The translations under genes were made by a program, and so were the position numbers. From the NCBI GenBank assembly GCA_020744425.1, contig JAGMUV010000001.1, forward strand, positions 5,456,001 through 5,520,000: a DNA stretch of 64,000 bases, written 5' to 3'. The DNA is from Dactylonectria macrodidyma (lineage: Eukaryota > Ascomycota > Sordariomycetes > Hypocreales > Nectriaceae). The notes below the pieces were generated by a model. It ran no database searches. It saw only the letters and a program-made list of their open reading frames with translations, and had not been told where the DNA came from. Below are positions 32,064 through 42,445 of the stretch, piece by piece. Every line of letters starts with the position of its first letter. Position 1 is the first letter of the stretch.

Positions 32064-33653
32064 ATGGCTCCAAGCACACGCGCCGCCGGGCGCCAAGCCC
32101 GTGATATCTGTCAGATACTCGATCAAGTTGGTGACTCCCAAAATCAGAGGCTCTGGACTCCAGAGCCAGATTCAGACGGCGACGGCAGTTACAAGGCTTG
32201 GGGCCGGAAGCATTACGGCGACGACTGGTACGAGCAGCGGGAGACAATGCTTGAGGAGCGGAACTTCTGGAAATTGGGACTAGACAAACACGGCGACCGC
32301 ATCTACATGGATCGACAGAAAGCGTTAAGAGAGATGGAACACAAAAGAGAAGATGGAAACCTGCCGATGACAAAGGGCTGGACGTGGGAAGAAGTTCGAA
32401 GCTGGGCTCGAATGCATTACGGCGAAGTCTGGTTGGCGGAACGAGAAGCACTGATGCAGGCCAACTATGAGATGGGAGACGTCGTGAGCCCGGGTGAGCT
32501 GGGCAAAAGAATTCGGAAAGCCAACAAACGCTGTCAGCGTCTAAGGGATGTTCAACGGGCGAGGGATGAAGAGATGCTGGCCGCAGGCAAGACGTGGCAT
32601 GAGATTCTGTCGAAGCCCGTCAAGCCGCTTGCTAGTGTTCGACCATCCGTCGAGACTCAACCAACCGTCGAAATCAGGCCTACGGATGGCTATGAAGAAG
32701 AAATGTCTCCTCCTTACTCGCCATCCACCTGCAGCGAGCTGAGCATGGGGAGCGGCTTCAGCACATACCCTCCCACGCCAACATCAGCTCTAGTTCGGGC
32801 CAGGGACGGCCCGCTGAGTAACCTCGAGCACAACGACCTGTATTGGGAGCGCGCAGCGTGGGTGGCCATGGACCACGACCGTTCCGAGACACAGTACGAA
32901 GAAATGAAGATCGAGATGCTGGACCATAAGAGATCATGGCGCGAGGACAACGAATGCGAGCTCAAACGCGAGCAGGAGTGGCTGGCTATCGTCGCTCTGA
33001 AGTGGGATCATCCCTCTCGGTACTACGAGCAAAAGGACCTGCTCTGCCAACGGGCCCGGGCTAAGGACCTTCGACAGAAAGGACATACGCAAGAACAGAT
33101 TGACGCCATACTGTCGGATCGACGAGGGATGGGGCCGCCTAGTTTTCACCCGTCATTCCACAAGGCTGTGAGCCAAGAAGATTTCGCTGCGATATCCTTT
33201 GCTTGGGACGCCGTGGGGATCAGCAAAGAGCGACAGGCTGAACTTGTCGACGAGTTTAAGTTGATGTCGGTGCCAGAGCCAGAGCAGCCTGCTCTGGCTA
33301 CTGTTCCAGAAAAGTTCGTTTTGACTCCTGTTGCGGGGATAGATGATGTGTCTCTTATCCCGGAGGCGTACCGTTTGGCTCCTCTTCCAGAAGAGTGGCC
33401 TTCGACTGTCCAAGACGCATCGCCACCTCTTGGGCCACGCAGAAGTCAAAGGATTGCCGCAAAGGTGCCTGAGGCCGCACGACTGTCTTTAGGTACAGGC
33501 ACGCACCCGGCGACTGCTCGACCCGATGCTGGCAGCAAGAGGCGCCCGAAGGGGGTGGGAGTAGTCAAGGGGGCGAAGCCTACGGGAGTCTCGAAGACTA
33601 CCAAGGGTGGGGCGGTCAGGGCGAAACGGAGAACGAGGCGGTCGAGAGCTTGA
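32064..33653 (+). CDS. Orphan basic protein with W/YG-W-ER repeat units
   Basis: 529 aa from the ATG at 32064 (MAPSTRAAGRQ), preferred over 31872. I recognise no family. The N-terminal part has two similar units, KAWGRKHYGDDWYEQRETML and SWARMHYGEVWLAEREALM, and two weaker ones later (AAWVAMDHDRSETQYEEMK, and ALKWDHPSRYYEQKDLL followed by KDLRQKGHTQEQIDAIL). All are helical and rich in W, Y, E and R. The middle is a Pro/Ser/Thr-rich linker. The C-terminus is strongly basic with RRSQRIAAK and KRRTRRSR, consistent with nuclear targeting or DNA contact. Expressed status and function unknown. Divergent to the FHA-kinase gene. Confidence 0.65.
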   Translation: MAPSTRAAGRQARDICQILDQVGDSQNQRLWTPEPDSDGDGSYKAWGRKHYGDDWYEQRETMLEERNFWKLGLDKHGDRIYMDRQKALREMEHKREDGNLPMTKGWTWEEVRSWARMHYGEVWLAEREALMQANYEMGDVVSPGELGKRIRKANKRCQRLRDVQRARDEEMLAAGKTWHEILSKPVKPLASVRPSVETQPTVEIRPTDGYEEEMSPPYSPSTCSELSMGSGFSTYPPTPTSALVRARDGPLSNLEHNDLYWERAAWVAMDHDRSETQYEEMKIEMLDHKRSWREDNECELKREQEWLAIVALKWDHPSRYYEQKDLLCQRARAKDLRQKGHTQEQIDAILSDRRGMGPPSFHPSFHKAVSQEDFAAISFAWDAVGISKERQAELVDEFKLMSVPEPEQPALATVPEKFVLTPVAGIDDVSLIPEAYRLAPLPEEWPSTVQDASPPLGPRRSQRIAAKVPEAARLSLGTGTHPATARPDAGSKRRPKGVGVVKGAKPTGVSKTTKGGAVRAKRRTRRSRA

Positions 33654-33999
33654 GGGTGTGTTGTTTGTGCGTGATTTCGTTCCAATGTCTTGTTTTGATT
33701 GGGAAGAAAGGGGGGATAGGATGTTGTTCATACCATATCTTTTTGCTTTTAATAACTTTGTGTGCTTTTATTTACTTGTTTGTTCCTAGGAAGTTGTCTC
33801 TAAATTTGGATAATATTACCCTCATTTAGTTCCTTTACCCCTATTATTTATCTAGTCTTCTGTACGGATAGCAACAGTCAACTGTGCGAGTAGCAATACT
33901 CTTTACTCTACTTTGTTTCGGAATAGCTTTCGTGAATCCGATCATATAATCCAGAGAGCAAGTGAATGAATGCTCATGCCACTGCATGTCTACTTAACT
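33654..33999. other. AT-rich intergenic region
   Basis: 346 bp, clearly more AT-rich than its neighbours (for example 33735-33870); convergent 3' flanks. Nothing else seen. Confidence 0.4.
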
Positions 34000-34821
34000 C
34001 TACTGATCCGCCACCACAAGAAGCGAACACAACTCATCAAAGAAACGCTTGATTTCCCATCTCCCGAGATTCTCAAGCGTATCGCGATCTTTGTCGAGGA
34101 AGCCAAAGCCTTTCTGGAATATGGCGGCAGTGAACTGACGTTGACCTCTCAGTCCTGGGTGAGTCGCCATCTGTCGCCTCTCTGCCTTCATCTTCCGCAG
34201 CTCTTCTTCGTCCCGAAAAGTCCTGCTAAGTGGTTTCCATTCCGCAATTTCGGACAACACCATCATCAAGGACCAGACGTCGTAGAACCAGACCGGCTTG
34301 TCTGCCTGATAGTCTGGGTGCTGGTGGACCGGGGACGGCGGGCACGTCCAGTCAAGAAGGAAGGGTCTTTCGAAATCTGGCTTTCCGTTCTGCTTCCAAA
34401 GGAAGACGAAGCTCTCAGTGCGAAGAGCCGTATGCTGAATCTGAAAGTGAACGTGGATGGATCTGACCTGGGTCGCGATGCTGCAGGCGAGAGCACGCCT
34501 CTCGTTTCCCGAGGGCTTTTCGAGCTTCTCCAATATCTGGTAGAGATCCATGGTTGGCTGGGGGCATTGATAAATGATATGAGCAGGCGAACCACAGAAG
34601 ATGGATTCGATCTTCAAGGTACGGGCCTCCTCTGGTCGGTTAACGTCATCGGAAGTGGGAATCCTTTGCTTGACTTCTGAGACGCGGGCGCTGAAGTCGC
34701 GGTGGACCAGAGTCGTCCATTCGAATACGGCATTGGCATCTGTTCCGTTCTTACTGGTAAAAATACCCACGCTTCTTCCACTCTGCCCTTGGGCGATGGG
34801 CTTGCGGTGCGTGAATGACAT
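34000..34821 (-). CDS. Kinase-like (pseudokinase) domain of the HET-S/HeLo-associated type, 5' part unresolved
   Basis: 273 aa open frame resembling the C-terminal kinase-like domain of fungal prion-inhibition-and-propagation (HeLo) proteins: MDLYQILEKLEK, ALACSIATQVRSIHVHF, then PFLLDWTCPP and FYDVWSLMMVLSEIAEWKPL. The HRD position reads QHTALRTES and the DFG position DWT, so catalysis is unlikely. A good acceptor (TGCTAACTGACTGTAG) sits 10-24 bp upstream of the ATG, so there is probably a 5' exon. A frame at 35047-34832 (MAFVSTITSASSVAYTTLQ) may be its N-terminal remnant, but no in-phase splice was found. It may be 5'-truncated. Such proteins act in heterokaryon incompatibility or innate-immune-like cell death. 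Confidence 0.6.
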   Translation of the reverse strand: MSFTHRKPIAQGQSGRSVGIFTSKNGTDANAVFEWTTLVHRDFSARVSEVKQRIPTSDDVNRPEEARTLKIESIFCGSPAHIIYQCPQPTMDLYQILEKLEKPSGNERRALACSIATQVRSIHVHFQIQHTALRTESFVFLWKQNGKPDFERPFLLDWTCPPSPVHQHPDYQADKPVWFYDVWSLMMVLSEIAEWKPLSRTFRDEEELRKMKAERRQMATHPGLRGQRQFTAAIFQKGFGFLDKDRDTLENLGRWEIKRFFDELCSLLVVADQ

Positions 34822-35785
34822 TCTCGGGAACCTATCTACAGTCAGTTAGCAAGTGGTCTTCAGGGCCATCAAGTAGCTGTGATCCTAACCAGATGCAATG
34901 GAGCGTATTCAATAGGCTCTCCACTGGGAAGTCTGGTGAGATGAAATGAAATGGCCTTGTGAGCCTGAGCTGCAGTGTGGTGTAGGCAACCGAGCTCGCC
35001 GAAGTTATGGTAGACACAAAGGCCATGTCATGGTCAACCCCAATCAAAGTTGATCAGGTAGAGTGGCGATTGATCACTTATCGCTTCCAAAGCCGACACG
35101 ATGGCAAGTTTGTCCATGTTTGACTTTAGAAGTGGCAAGTTTGCTACTCATCTAATCGTTGGTGGCGCAACATCCATCGACAGGCTGACGAGCAACATCT
35201 ACAGAAAGCTGAAAATAGGCCAGATTTAATAAGATCAGTAGGGATTGCGCCTGAATGTCTTTACTAGACAAACCGCTTTTTATCTTCATTGTCCAAGGGG
35301 ATGATTTAGGAGATTGTCTGTTGTCATAAAAGCAAGCCGTCATCACTCATGTGCCTGAAATCTCCCAGGCAGGTTGCAACGGCAGTTTCGTTTCGAAGCA
35401 ACCTGCCTGTGCAACCGCACTCGCGATATCGACCGTGCGGCGTGAGGCACCGATGCAAAGGCGCAAATGCTTCTCTTTGGAAGGGCTTGATGAAGCTGAA
35501 CTTTTCTATTGGTTCGTCATCTCAGCCTTACTATACACAGTGAGGCAACTCAGCTGTAGGTTGCCGAACCCTGCCTGCCTAGGCACCTAGCGACCCTGGC
35601 CGTATTTCCGCTTCTGCCTCAACCAGGCCTCACCCAGAGCCTCACCCATGGGTCATATAGTATCCCGCGCATCATTTTTAACCATCAATCGAGCCCGCTG
35701 CATCATTCTTCCTTTGATTTTCAACAGCTGCAGCTACTCCTACTCAAGCGTCACTCACACGTCGACATCGCTCAAAATCTCAGCC
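34822..35785. other. Intergenic; possible 5' remnant of the pseudokinase gene and MPE promoter
   Basis: 964 bp. Besides the unresolved 5' exon candidate (34832-35047, minus), it contains a 12-bp inverted repeat (35366-35377 / 35398-35409) about 380 bp upstream of the metallophosphoesterase start. Confidence 0.4.
35366..35409. repeat. 12-bp inverted repeat, 20-nt loop
   Basis: CAGGCAGGTTGC and GCAACCTGCCTG are exact reverse complements; possible hairpin or regulatory palindrome upstream of the metallophosphoesterase gene. Confidence 0.7.
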
Positions 35786-36835
35786 ATGTCAGTTGCGGCG
35801 CTCGCCTCAACTCCAAAAATAAAGACGCGAATCCTCATTATATCCGACACGCACGGGCTCAAGCCCAAACCCAAGCCCAAGCTCTCGACAGATGCTTCCA
35901 CCGAAGATGAGCTCAGCCAAAATGAAGCCATGTGGACGTACACCGGCTTTCGAGAGCCGCTGGCTGAGGCAGACGTCGTTCTGCACTGCGGCGACCTAAC
36001 CAAACGCTCACGTGTCTCCGAATACAGAGACACCTTTGACATGCTGCGCTCCATCCGAGCTCCCCTCAAGCTGGTCATTGCGGGCAACCACGACTTTGCT
36101 CTGGATGAGCCGTACTTCTACCGCGAGTGGAACGGATCCAAGGACACTGTAGATGCCGTCCGACATATCATCACTAATGCCAAAGTGGACGGGGTACAAT
36201 ATCTCACCGAAGGCTTTCACGCCTTCACCCTCGCCAACGGAGCCCGGCTGAAGGTCTTTGCCAGCCCCTATACACCTAGCTACGGCGGCTGGGCATTCCA
36301 ATACGACGACGGGCATAACTTCAACATCCCTTCGGGCGCCGACATCGCCATGACTCACGGCCCGGCGCGCGGCATCCTCGACCTCGCAGGCACGCCCGGC
36401 TCATACACCAAGGCCGGCTGCCCAGATCTCCTCGAGGCCATCTACCGCGCAAGGCCCAAGATTCACTGTTGCGGCCACATCCATGAGGCCTGGGGAGGCC
36501 GCCTTGTCCGATGGCGGGAGGGCGACGGCGGGCCTACGAGGATTGCGTCTGTCGTGTGCTCTGAGGGTTCTGAACAAATGGCCTTGGAGGACTTGATGCC
36601 GGACCGCTCCACGCAGGATGAGGAAACGGTGAAAACGAAGCTCAATAACCTCATTGAGATGAGCCAGCAGCGCGGAGCACATGTTGATCTTTCAGAGGGA
36701 CCACATCGGCTCACGCCGGGAGAGCAAACGTTGTTTCTAAATGCGTCTATTCTGAACAGACGATATCAGCCAGTGCATCTGCCTTTCTTGGTTGATGTGG
36801 AGCTGGACAAAGCTGAAGTGACTGGTCTTATTTAG
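35786..36835 (+). CDS. Metallophosphoesterase (MPPED/239-like calcineurin-type)
   Basis: 349 aa from the ATG at 35786 (MSVAALASTPKIKTRILIISDTHG). The frame is open from 35648, but that upstream part would be an unlikely extension. Metal-binding motifs are complete and in order: ISDTHG, CGDLT, AGNHDF, MTHGPARGILD and CGHIHEAWGG. An inserted Lys/Pro/Ser-rich loop follows the first motif. Homologues of the MPPED1/MPPED2 type are phosphodiesterases with poorly defined cellular substrates. No signal peptide or membrane segment from the chosen start. Converges on the CFEM gene. Confidence 0.87.
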   Translation: MSVAALASTPKIKTRILIISDTHGLKPKPKPKLSTDASTEDELSQNEAMWTYTGFREPLAEADVVLHCGDLTKRSRVSEYRDTFDMLRSIRAPLKLVIAGNHDFALDEPYFYREWNGSKDTVDAVRHIITNAKVDGVQYLTEGFHAFTLANGARLKVFASPYTPSYGGWAFQYDDGHNFNIPSGADIAMTHGPARGILDLAGTPGSYTKAGCPDLLEAIYRARPKIHCCGHIHEAWGGRLVRWREGDGGPTRIASVVCSEGSEQMALEDLMPDRSTQDEETVKTKLNNLIEMSQQRGAHVDLSEGPHRLTPGEQTLFLNASILNRRYQPVHLPFLVDVELDKAEVTGLI

Positions 36836-37194
36836 ACTGGATGCTCACGCACAAGTGGGCAGGGTCATGTATAGAGTAACTGGGCACACGTGGATGAAAT
36901 AGGTGTCACAATATTTCTAAGTAGGCTCGGTACGGAGGTTGGTGAATGCTTGGTGAACTCAAACAAGGGCGTTTCTACCATTAATTTTTCTTGGCAATAT
37001 CATTAGGTACTAAGTCGACAAAAATGGCCATCATTTGCGCCTCATTTAACTGTCAGAAGCATCATGTCCCACATCGACAACTCATACAGCACGTTATTAG
37101 TCCAATATTAGCGTCCCCAAATCCAAGTTCATCCATGTTCGCGTTGCCGAAATCCTTTTCCGTTCCACCATATTCCATACACGGGCCAACCGCT
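36836..37194. other. Convergent intergenic region
   Basis: 359 bp between two stop codons; presumed 3' UTRs. Nothing else seen. Confidence 0.45.
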
Positions 37195-37943
37195 TTACAG
37201 GGCGAAGGCAGCAGCGACGACGGCGAGCAGAGCGCCAGCGGCGGGGCCAGCGACGGCGGCGGCGTTGGTGGAGCTCGGCTCAGCGGAGCCGGTGGTGGCG
37301 GAGGCGCCGGACCCCGAGCCGGATGCAGATTCGGATCCGGACCCAGTGGACTCGGAGGAGCCGCCGGTCTGGGTTGCAGTTCCGTTGCTGGCAGGGGTCG
37401 ACACGGCGACAGTGGTAGTCTCTACGGCGGTAGAGACAACGGCAGACGTGGATTCGGCGGTTGTCTCCGCGGTGGTCTCGGCAGTGGTCTCAGCAGTGGT
37501 TTCGGCGGTGGTTGCAGCACCGGACCCGGTAGCAGTAGCCGCCTCGGTGCCGCTACCGGCGGTGGCAGAGTAAGCAACGCAGATAGCAGCAGCGGCTGAC
37601 TGGGCCTTGAGGAGGTCGCTGGCAGAGCAAGCGTCAATGAGGCAAGGGCCGGCGATGCTGGTGAGCTTCTCCTGGTTACCCGCGTCACATTGGCAGGCGG
37701 TATCGGTAAGCTCGCAGCCGACTTCGGTGACTCCGGACGTAATGCAGTCAACCTGGAAAATACACGGTTGGTTAGTTTCGGACGACTATTGATGCGGCGA
37801 GCCGGAGGCGTGTTGTTGTTGTTGGGCAGCTCCTGGAACCATGCCGTGTTTGGGGCAGCACTTACAGCGCAACTGGGGACGCCAGACAAGTCCTGGGCGG
37901 CGACGATGCCGGCGGCAGCGAGAGTGAAAAAGACGGCCTTCAT
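37195..37943 (-). CDS. CFEM-domain GPI-anchored cell-surface protein
   Basis: 211 aa from two exons, 37943-37866 and 37752-37195, with a 113-bp intron inside the CFEM domain (PSCA joined to VDCITSG). Signal peptide MKAVFFTLAAAGIVAA. The eight-cysteine CFEM domain (about 20-85) is complete: SC, DC, GC, AC, QC, PC, AC and IC, including the Asp-containing DTACQCD loop that in known CFEM proteins binds haem. A Ser/Thr-rich region with five TTAE repeats, a Gly/Ser-rich linker and a hydrophobic C-terminus (AAGALLAVVAAAFAL) indicate GPI anchoring. Roles in the family include haem/iron uptake, adhesion and effector function; which applies here is unknown. Confidence 0.93.
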
Positions 37944-38116
37944 GGTGACTGTGTTTGCGTGCGGTGAAGCTTCGACAAGGAAAAATACGGGCGAAACGAT
38001 TGTGGTTGGGGTGCGATTGGTGCGTGTAATATATACGAGAGTATGTACGTTTTGGTGGTGTAGCAAGAAAGGGAGGGAGGGGGAGCTTAGGTTGGCTCGG
38101 CAGGTCGGCCGCAGCC

Positions 38117-38126
38117 TTTATATATA
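38117..38126 (-). promoter_or_regulatory. TATA box of the CFEM gene (probable)
   Basis: TATATATAAA on the minus strand, about 175 bp upstream of the CFEM start codon, the only clear TATA element near this gene. Confidence 0.55.
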
Positions 38127-38670
38127 CAGGCAATTAGTACGCATTATTGAGGAACCATTTGCCGACGATCCAACCGCGGGTGCTGCTACCCCGGAGCTCA
38201 TAGCGTTCTAGAGTCCAGACCCTGGAAGAACAACGCGAGCAAGCGGCGCAACCAGCTTGGAGGCTTGGAGACCATTGAGCTGACGGGTGAGATGTCCAGG
38301 AGAGGCTTACCCCATGCCGGTTGGTCGGGAGCTTGGAACACAATAGCGGCCCCCCTGGTGCCCTGGACGGACCTGCTGCTTAGCGTCTCACTGCCAAGCG
38401 CTACTGAAGCTACACTTTGATGGCTGCAACAGTAATTGAGTTTGCGCGGTAACTACGGAGTACGTGCGTTTGTAAGTTGCTGGGGGAAGAGGTTGGGGTA
38501 ATTGGTATTAGTGCGGTTGTTTGGTTTGATGCTAGGTATGGGTTCATTTGACTTTAATTACCTACTATTGACGTACAGACGTCGAGCGACCTGGTGTGTT
38601 TCGCGTTGAACTCTAGCCGGTACTGATACTTCGTATCCGTACTACGTAGTAAGGCAGTCAGTCTACCTCA

Positions 38671-38701
38671 CCAATAGCACCAATAGCACCAATAGCACCA
38701 A
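38671..38701. repeat. CCAATAGCA tandem repeat
   Basis: About 3.4 exact copies of a 9-bp unit. Confidence 0.9.
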
Positions 38702-40421
38702 GGATATCTGCAGGTCTCCATCCTCGCCCGATGATTGTCAGGGCACGAGTGGTAATAGCATAACCACATAGTGGCCATAGTGGCCACATCTGGTGGGATC
38801 TGGATTAGTCAAAACGTCCGTGCCGGTTTCCGTTGAGAAGCTCTTGACCCGAATTAAGTTTTAGGGGTAGCTAGCAATTCAGCCACGCAGTAGGAGGTGC
38901 TAAATACCTACCAACCTCTGAAACGGGACCTCACGGCTGGTGGTCGCGTTGTTGGCCACCGCGTGCTGGCGGCGTCCTGGACAACCACAGAGCAACGACG
39001 CCACAGAGAAGCTTTTTGACAGGGGGGCGGTTTGCAGTGTCACGGTACGCACAACGTAGCAAAGGTTTTTCCTCGGCGGCTCTTGACCATGAGCAAATCT
39101 CTCGTCTCAGCAACGAAGTACGTAGGTAAGGAAACTGGAAGCCAAAGAAAGAGAAGGCGAGTCAAGGCAAGTTGGCAGGGCATTGCAGGGCAGAGAGAGA
39201 CCAGGTAGGGGTTGAAGGGAACTAGCGCCCGGTAGGCGGGGGGATTGATTATGCCCTGGTCGGTGATCATGGGGCAGAGAGGAGACGGTCCAGCCATAAC
39301 TACAGAGGGATAGCGAGTAACCACACCATGTGCCGGAGTGACCTGGCGATATTCCGTTTGTAGGGGGTAAATAACTTGAGTGATAGTGAACGGATGTCCC
39401 AACCCACCGAAGAGTAAAAGTGTCCCAAGTTGGAGCTTGCCAAAGTCACCAGCTACAATAGCCCAAGGCTCATTTGCATTTGCTAGCCCCCAGAACTCGG
39501 CCATGGAAAACGGGAACTCCGCATAACTCCATTTGTTTTGGTGTGCTCATTGGCCGATTGGGATTGGGATTATGGATTGGATGCCCGCTGACACCTAATG
39601 TAGGTAGGTACATATAAGGATAGGCATTCAGCAAAGGTGGTGGGACAGAAAAGGCAGCCCAGACGATCCATGGGTTCCCGTTTTCGGGTTTCGCTACCCA
39701 TCCTCCCCCCCAGGCATGACAGGCTGGGTTGGACTCAAACTGTTGATAAATCTGAAAACCTGGTGATTTGGGGAAAATCTGGTGTTTGGGAAACTGGGTG
39801 ATTGGTTCCCAAACATCAGTCATTGATGAGACCCGGCTCCTCTGGCCCTCAGCACTTTGGTTCCCATCCACAAGCTTGGCGGATTCGCCTTCCCTTTCGT
39901 CCCGACTTTCCGTCTCATGATGACAACGCCGGTGTTCGTATGCCTGGCTCCGCAGTCGAGGTGGAATGCTACGATTCCCCCATGACATCTAATTAGTTAC
40001 CTCAGCCAACCATTCCCCGTCATTTGATTCCCCAACAGTTTGCCTCCTCCCTGCGCTGCTGTGCGCCGATCGTTTCGCTTGTCAAAACTCGGCCCACGGT
40101 ATGATACGTGCTCGTGGAAAGCCGCAAACTTTTAAAGTTGCTGCCAGGGACAGGGGAATGGGTGGCTTCGAGGGGTCAGTGTAACTATCACAAACCAACT
40201 AGGATGAAGTCGCGGACCTTTCCGGAGTCCCGGTCAGAGTTTCGTGAGCTATATATGCCCTGCCGATTTTTCCCAGCTCGGAGATTTCTTTTACAATTGC
40301 AAAACTCTGCCGGATCATCGAGAATGAGCATGGTGAGAAAACGAGACCAGCAAGGATGGAAGTTCAGCTACCCAAGCGTCTTTATTGATTGATATTAAAC
40401 ATTAAAATACCTTTCAATCAT

Positions 40422-42445
40422 CTATGGATCGTCGTCCCAGCGAGGCCTACTCATGATGATGGGTCTTGCTGGATCCCATGGTCCTCGTATCTCATTCTTG
40501 TACTTTTGCAATCCAATCAGCCACCAACTGCATCCTCCCGTAGCCAGCACGGCGATCAATACCCCTACAACCATGCCTACAAAGCCGCTCTTCCACGGCC
40601 AACCACCGCCTGTGCCCTTGGTATCACCCAGAATCATGCCGACGCCGAGACCGGCTCCCATTACTAATAGGATGGATGATAAAACGTGAAATTTCCAGCT
40701 GTAGTGCCGGACGTAGCGCCTGAAGACGGGAAACAAGCCAAAAACTTCGATGCTAAAGAGCGTCAGACTAAAGACCTGCTTGGTTGAGGGTAGCCGGCTA
40801 GCCAGCACGGTCGAAGCCATGAGCGCGGCATTGGTCGATAGCGAGGCAGGGAACTTGGCGCCTACACCCCCTGAGTAGTCGAAGAAGAAAATGTTAATGG
40901 CAAGCAGCCAGAAGGACATGGCCCAGATGCTGTCCTTGGAGGTGGACTCAGTTAAAGACTTGAGTATGGGGCTGAGCCCAAGAAGAGTACAGTAGATGAG
41001 TATCGCCGACTTGATGGTTTCTAATCTCATGTGGGCACGGTTTTCCTCGACCGGAAAGGGGGGTGGCAGTTCGGGGAGGTGTTCTTGGCTAGTTCGGGGT
41101 GTGTGCGAGAGGCCGCTGCCGTTGTGAGAAGCCAGAGATACAGCGGACGCGGATTGAAGCCGGCGAACGGCGAGGTGCAGGTTAGTTGTCGAGCTTGCAG
41201 CCGAAGGGGCCGCCGACGGCCCGGCGGTCGAGGGTGCAGAGTCAACCCGCATCGGAGGAGGACGCCGGATACTGCCTGCGCGGCCTGGCCGCCTTAGACT
41301 GCCTGATCTCCCAGTGACAGTAGCAGCTACGCCTCCTGCCTCGTCCTGGTTGTCAGCCTCGGATAGCCAGCGTTCCCATAGAATCCAGCCGACAAATGTG
41401 GCGCCGCTGCTCCAACTCGTAACGGCAACAGGAGAGACGCGGTTCTTGTCGATGCCGACGAAACAAATGATGAAGATGATGACGGAGCAGACATGTTGCA
41501 GAATGACCGTCGAATCGGCGACAAGGGGCCAGAAGTCGTAGGGCTTTAACCTCGGGTTTCGTTGGAGATTTTCAAGAAAGGTCGCTTGGTCAGTATAGTT
41601 ATCGGGATCTACAAGCAGCCACGCAGGTCAGTCACTGGAGGCAAGACGGACAAGGATGGGGGTTGGCAAAACGCACACGACTGCTTCACCCACATCAGCT
41701 TCTTCCACGGACGCTTCCTCCGCCGGCTCCTGCTGCGGTCACTACGTAGGGGACGTGGGGGCGACACGAAGGCATCATCGGGAGAGAGATGGGAGCGGGC
41801 GAAGGCGTGGAGAGAAACACCGCCATTCAGGGAGGGGAAGGAGGTTTCGTCGTCGGTGGGCAAGGGCATGCTCGAGCGTGCGGCCTCGGAGTCGTGGTGG
41901 AGGCCTTTCTGAAATAGCGGTCGGGAGGTTAGGAGGTAGGGCGGTCGAGCTCGAGAGGAGGCGGCGAGACAAGCATCGAGCTGGTTGATGCGGTCTACAG
42001 AGATGGATGCAGTGATACAGGATGATGCTGCGCGAAACGCTTTGTGCCAAGTCGCTGCAGGTGGGTCGCTGAAGTTTAGTGAACCCGACTAAGGTACCTA
42101 CCAAGCTCAATGCCCACGAACACCGCCCCACCCCCAAAAAAAAGACAAACGTTTGATAGGCGGGCAAATGGTTAGTCATCCACGGCCTCTGGTCAGCCAA
42201 TCACAACGCCTCTATTATGCCATTATGAAAGGAAAAACGCGGGACCTGGACAAAAAAGTTCACGACGTGACTCCGAGACCGGCTAGTATGATAGCCCATT
42301 GGCAAATTCAACTTTCCTCAACCTCAACTTCGACGTCGCGACGTCTGCCGTGGAAGGTGGAAGCTGAGCCGCCAGGACACTCACCACCGTAGGACTTGGG
42401 ATCGGAAACTCTTACAGGCCAATCTGTTTTGGAATCATCCATCAT
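40422..42445 (-). CDS. GPI2: GPI2/PIG-C, subunit of the GPI-GlcNAc transferase
   Basis: Membrane subunit of the ER complex that transfers GlcNAc to phosphatidylinositol, the first step of GPI-anchor synthesis. Three exons, 42445-42385, 42054-41677 and 41608-40422, total 1626 nt, 541 aa. The core is clear: RRKRPWKKLMWVKQSYPDNY, TDQATFLENLQRN, DSTVILQHVCSVIIFI, then SKDSIWAMSFWLLAINIFFFDY and several more membrane helices, ending MSRPRWDDDP. Two features are long for the family (yeast Gpi2 is about 280 aa): an N-terminal extension of roughly 120 residues and a Ser/Pro/Arg-rich loop between the first and later helices. Exon 1 is inferred from in-phase splicing. Only 168 bp separate it from the divergent homoaconitase gene. 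Confidence 0.85.

Larger units (their letters stand above)
37944..40421. other. Long intergenic region upstream of CFEM
   Basis: 2.5 kb. Minus-strand frames at 39040-39504 and 39470-39988 are long but lack domains and have composition like non-coding DNA. Contains a 9-bp tandem repeat (38671-38701) and an ACGGAGTAC motif (38455). The right end is the GPI2 3' flank. Confidence 0.4.

Noticed and set aside
36991..37599. 202-aa plus-strand Gly/Ser-rich frame
   Set aside because: Antisense to the spliced CFEM gene, whose eight cysteines, signal peptide and GPI signal are convincing.
39040..39988. Two long minus-strand frames (154 and 172 aa)
   Set aside because: No domain, no splice-consistent model, Pro/Asn-rich composition typical of non-coding DNA; a gene cannot be excluded but is not supported.
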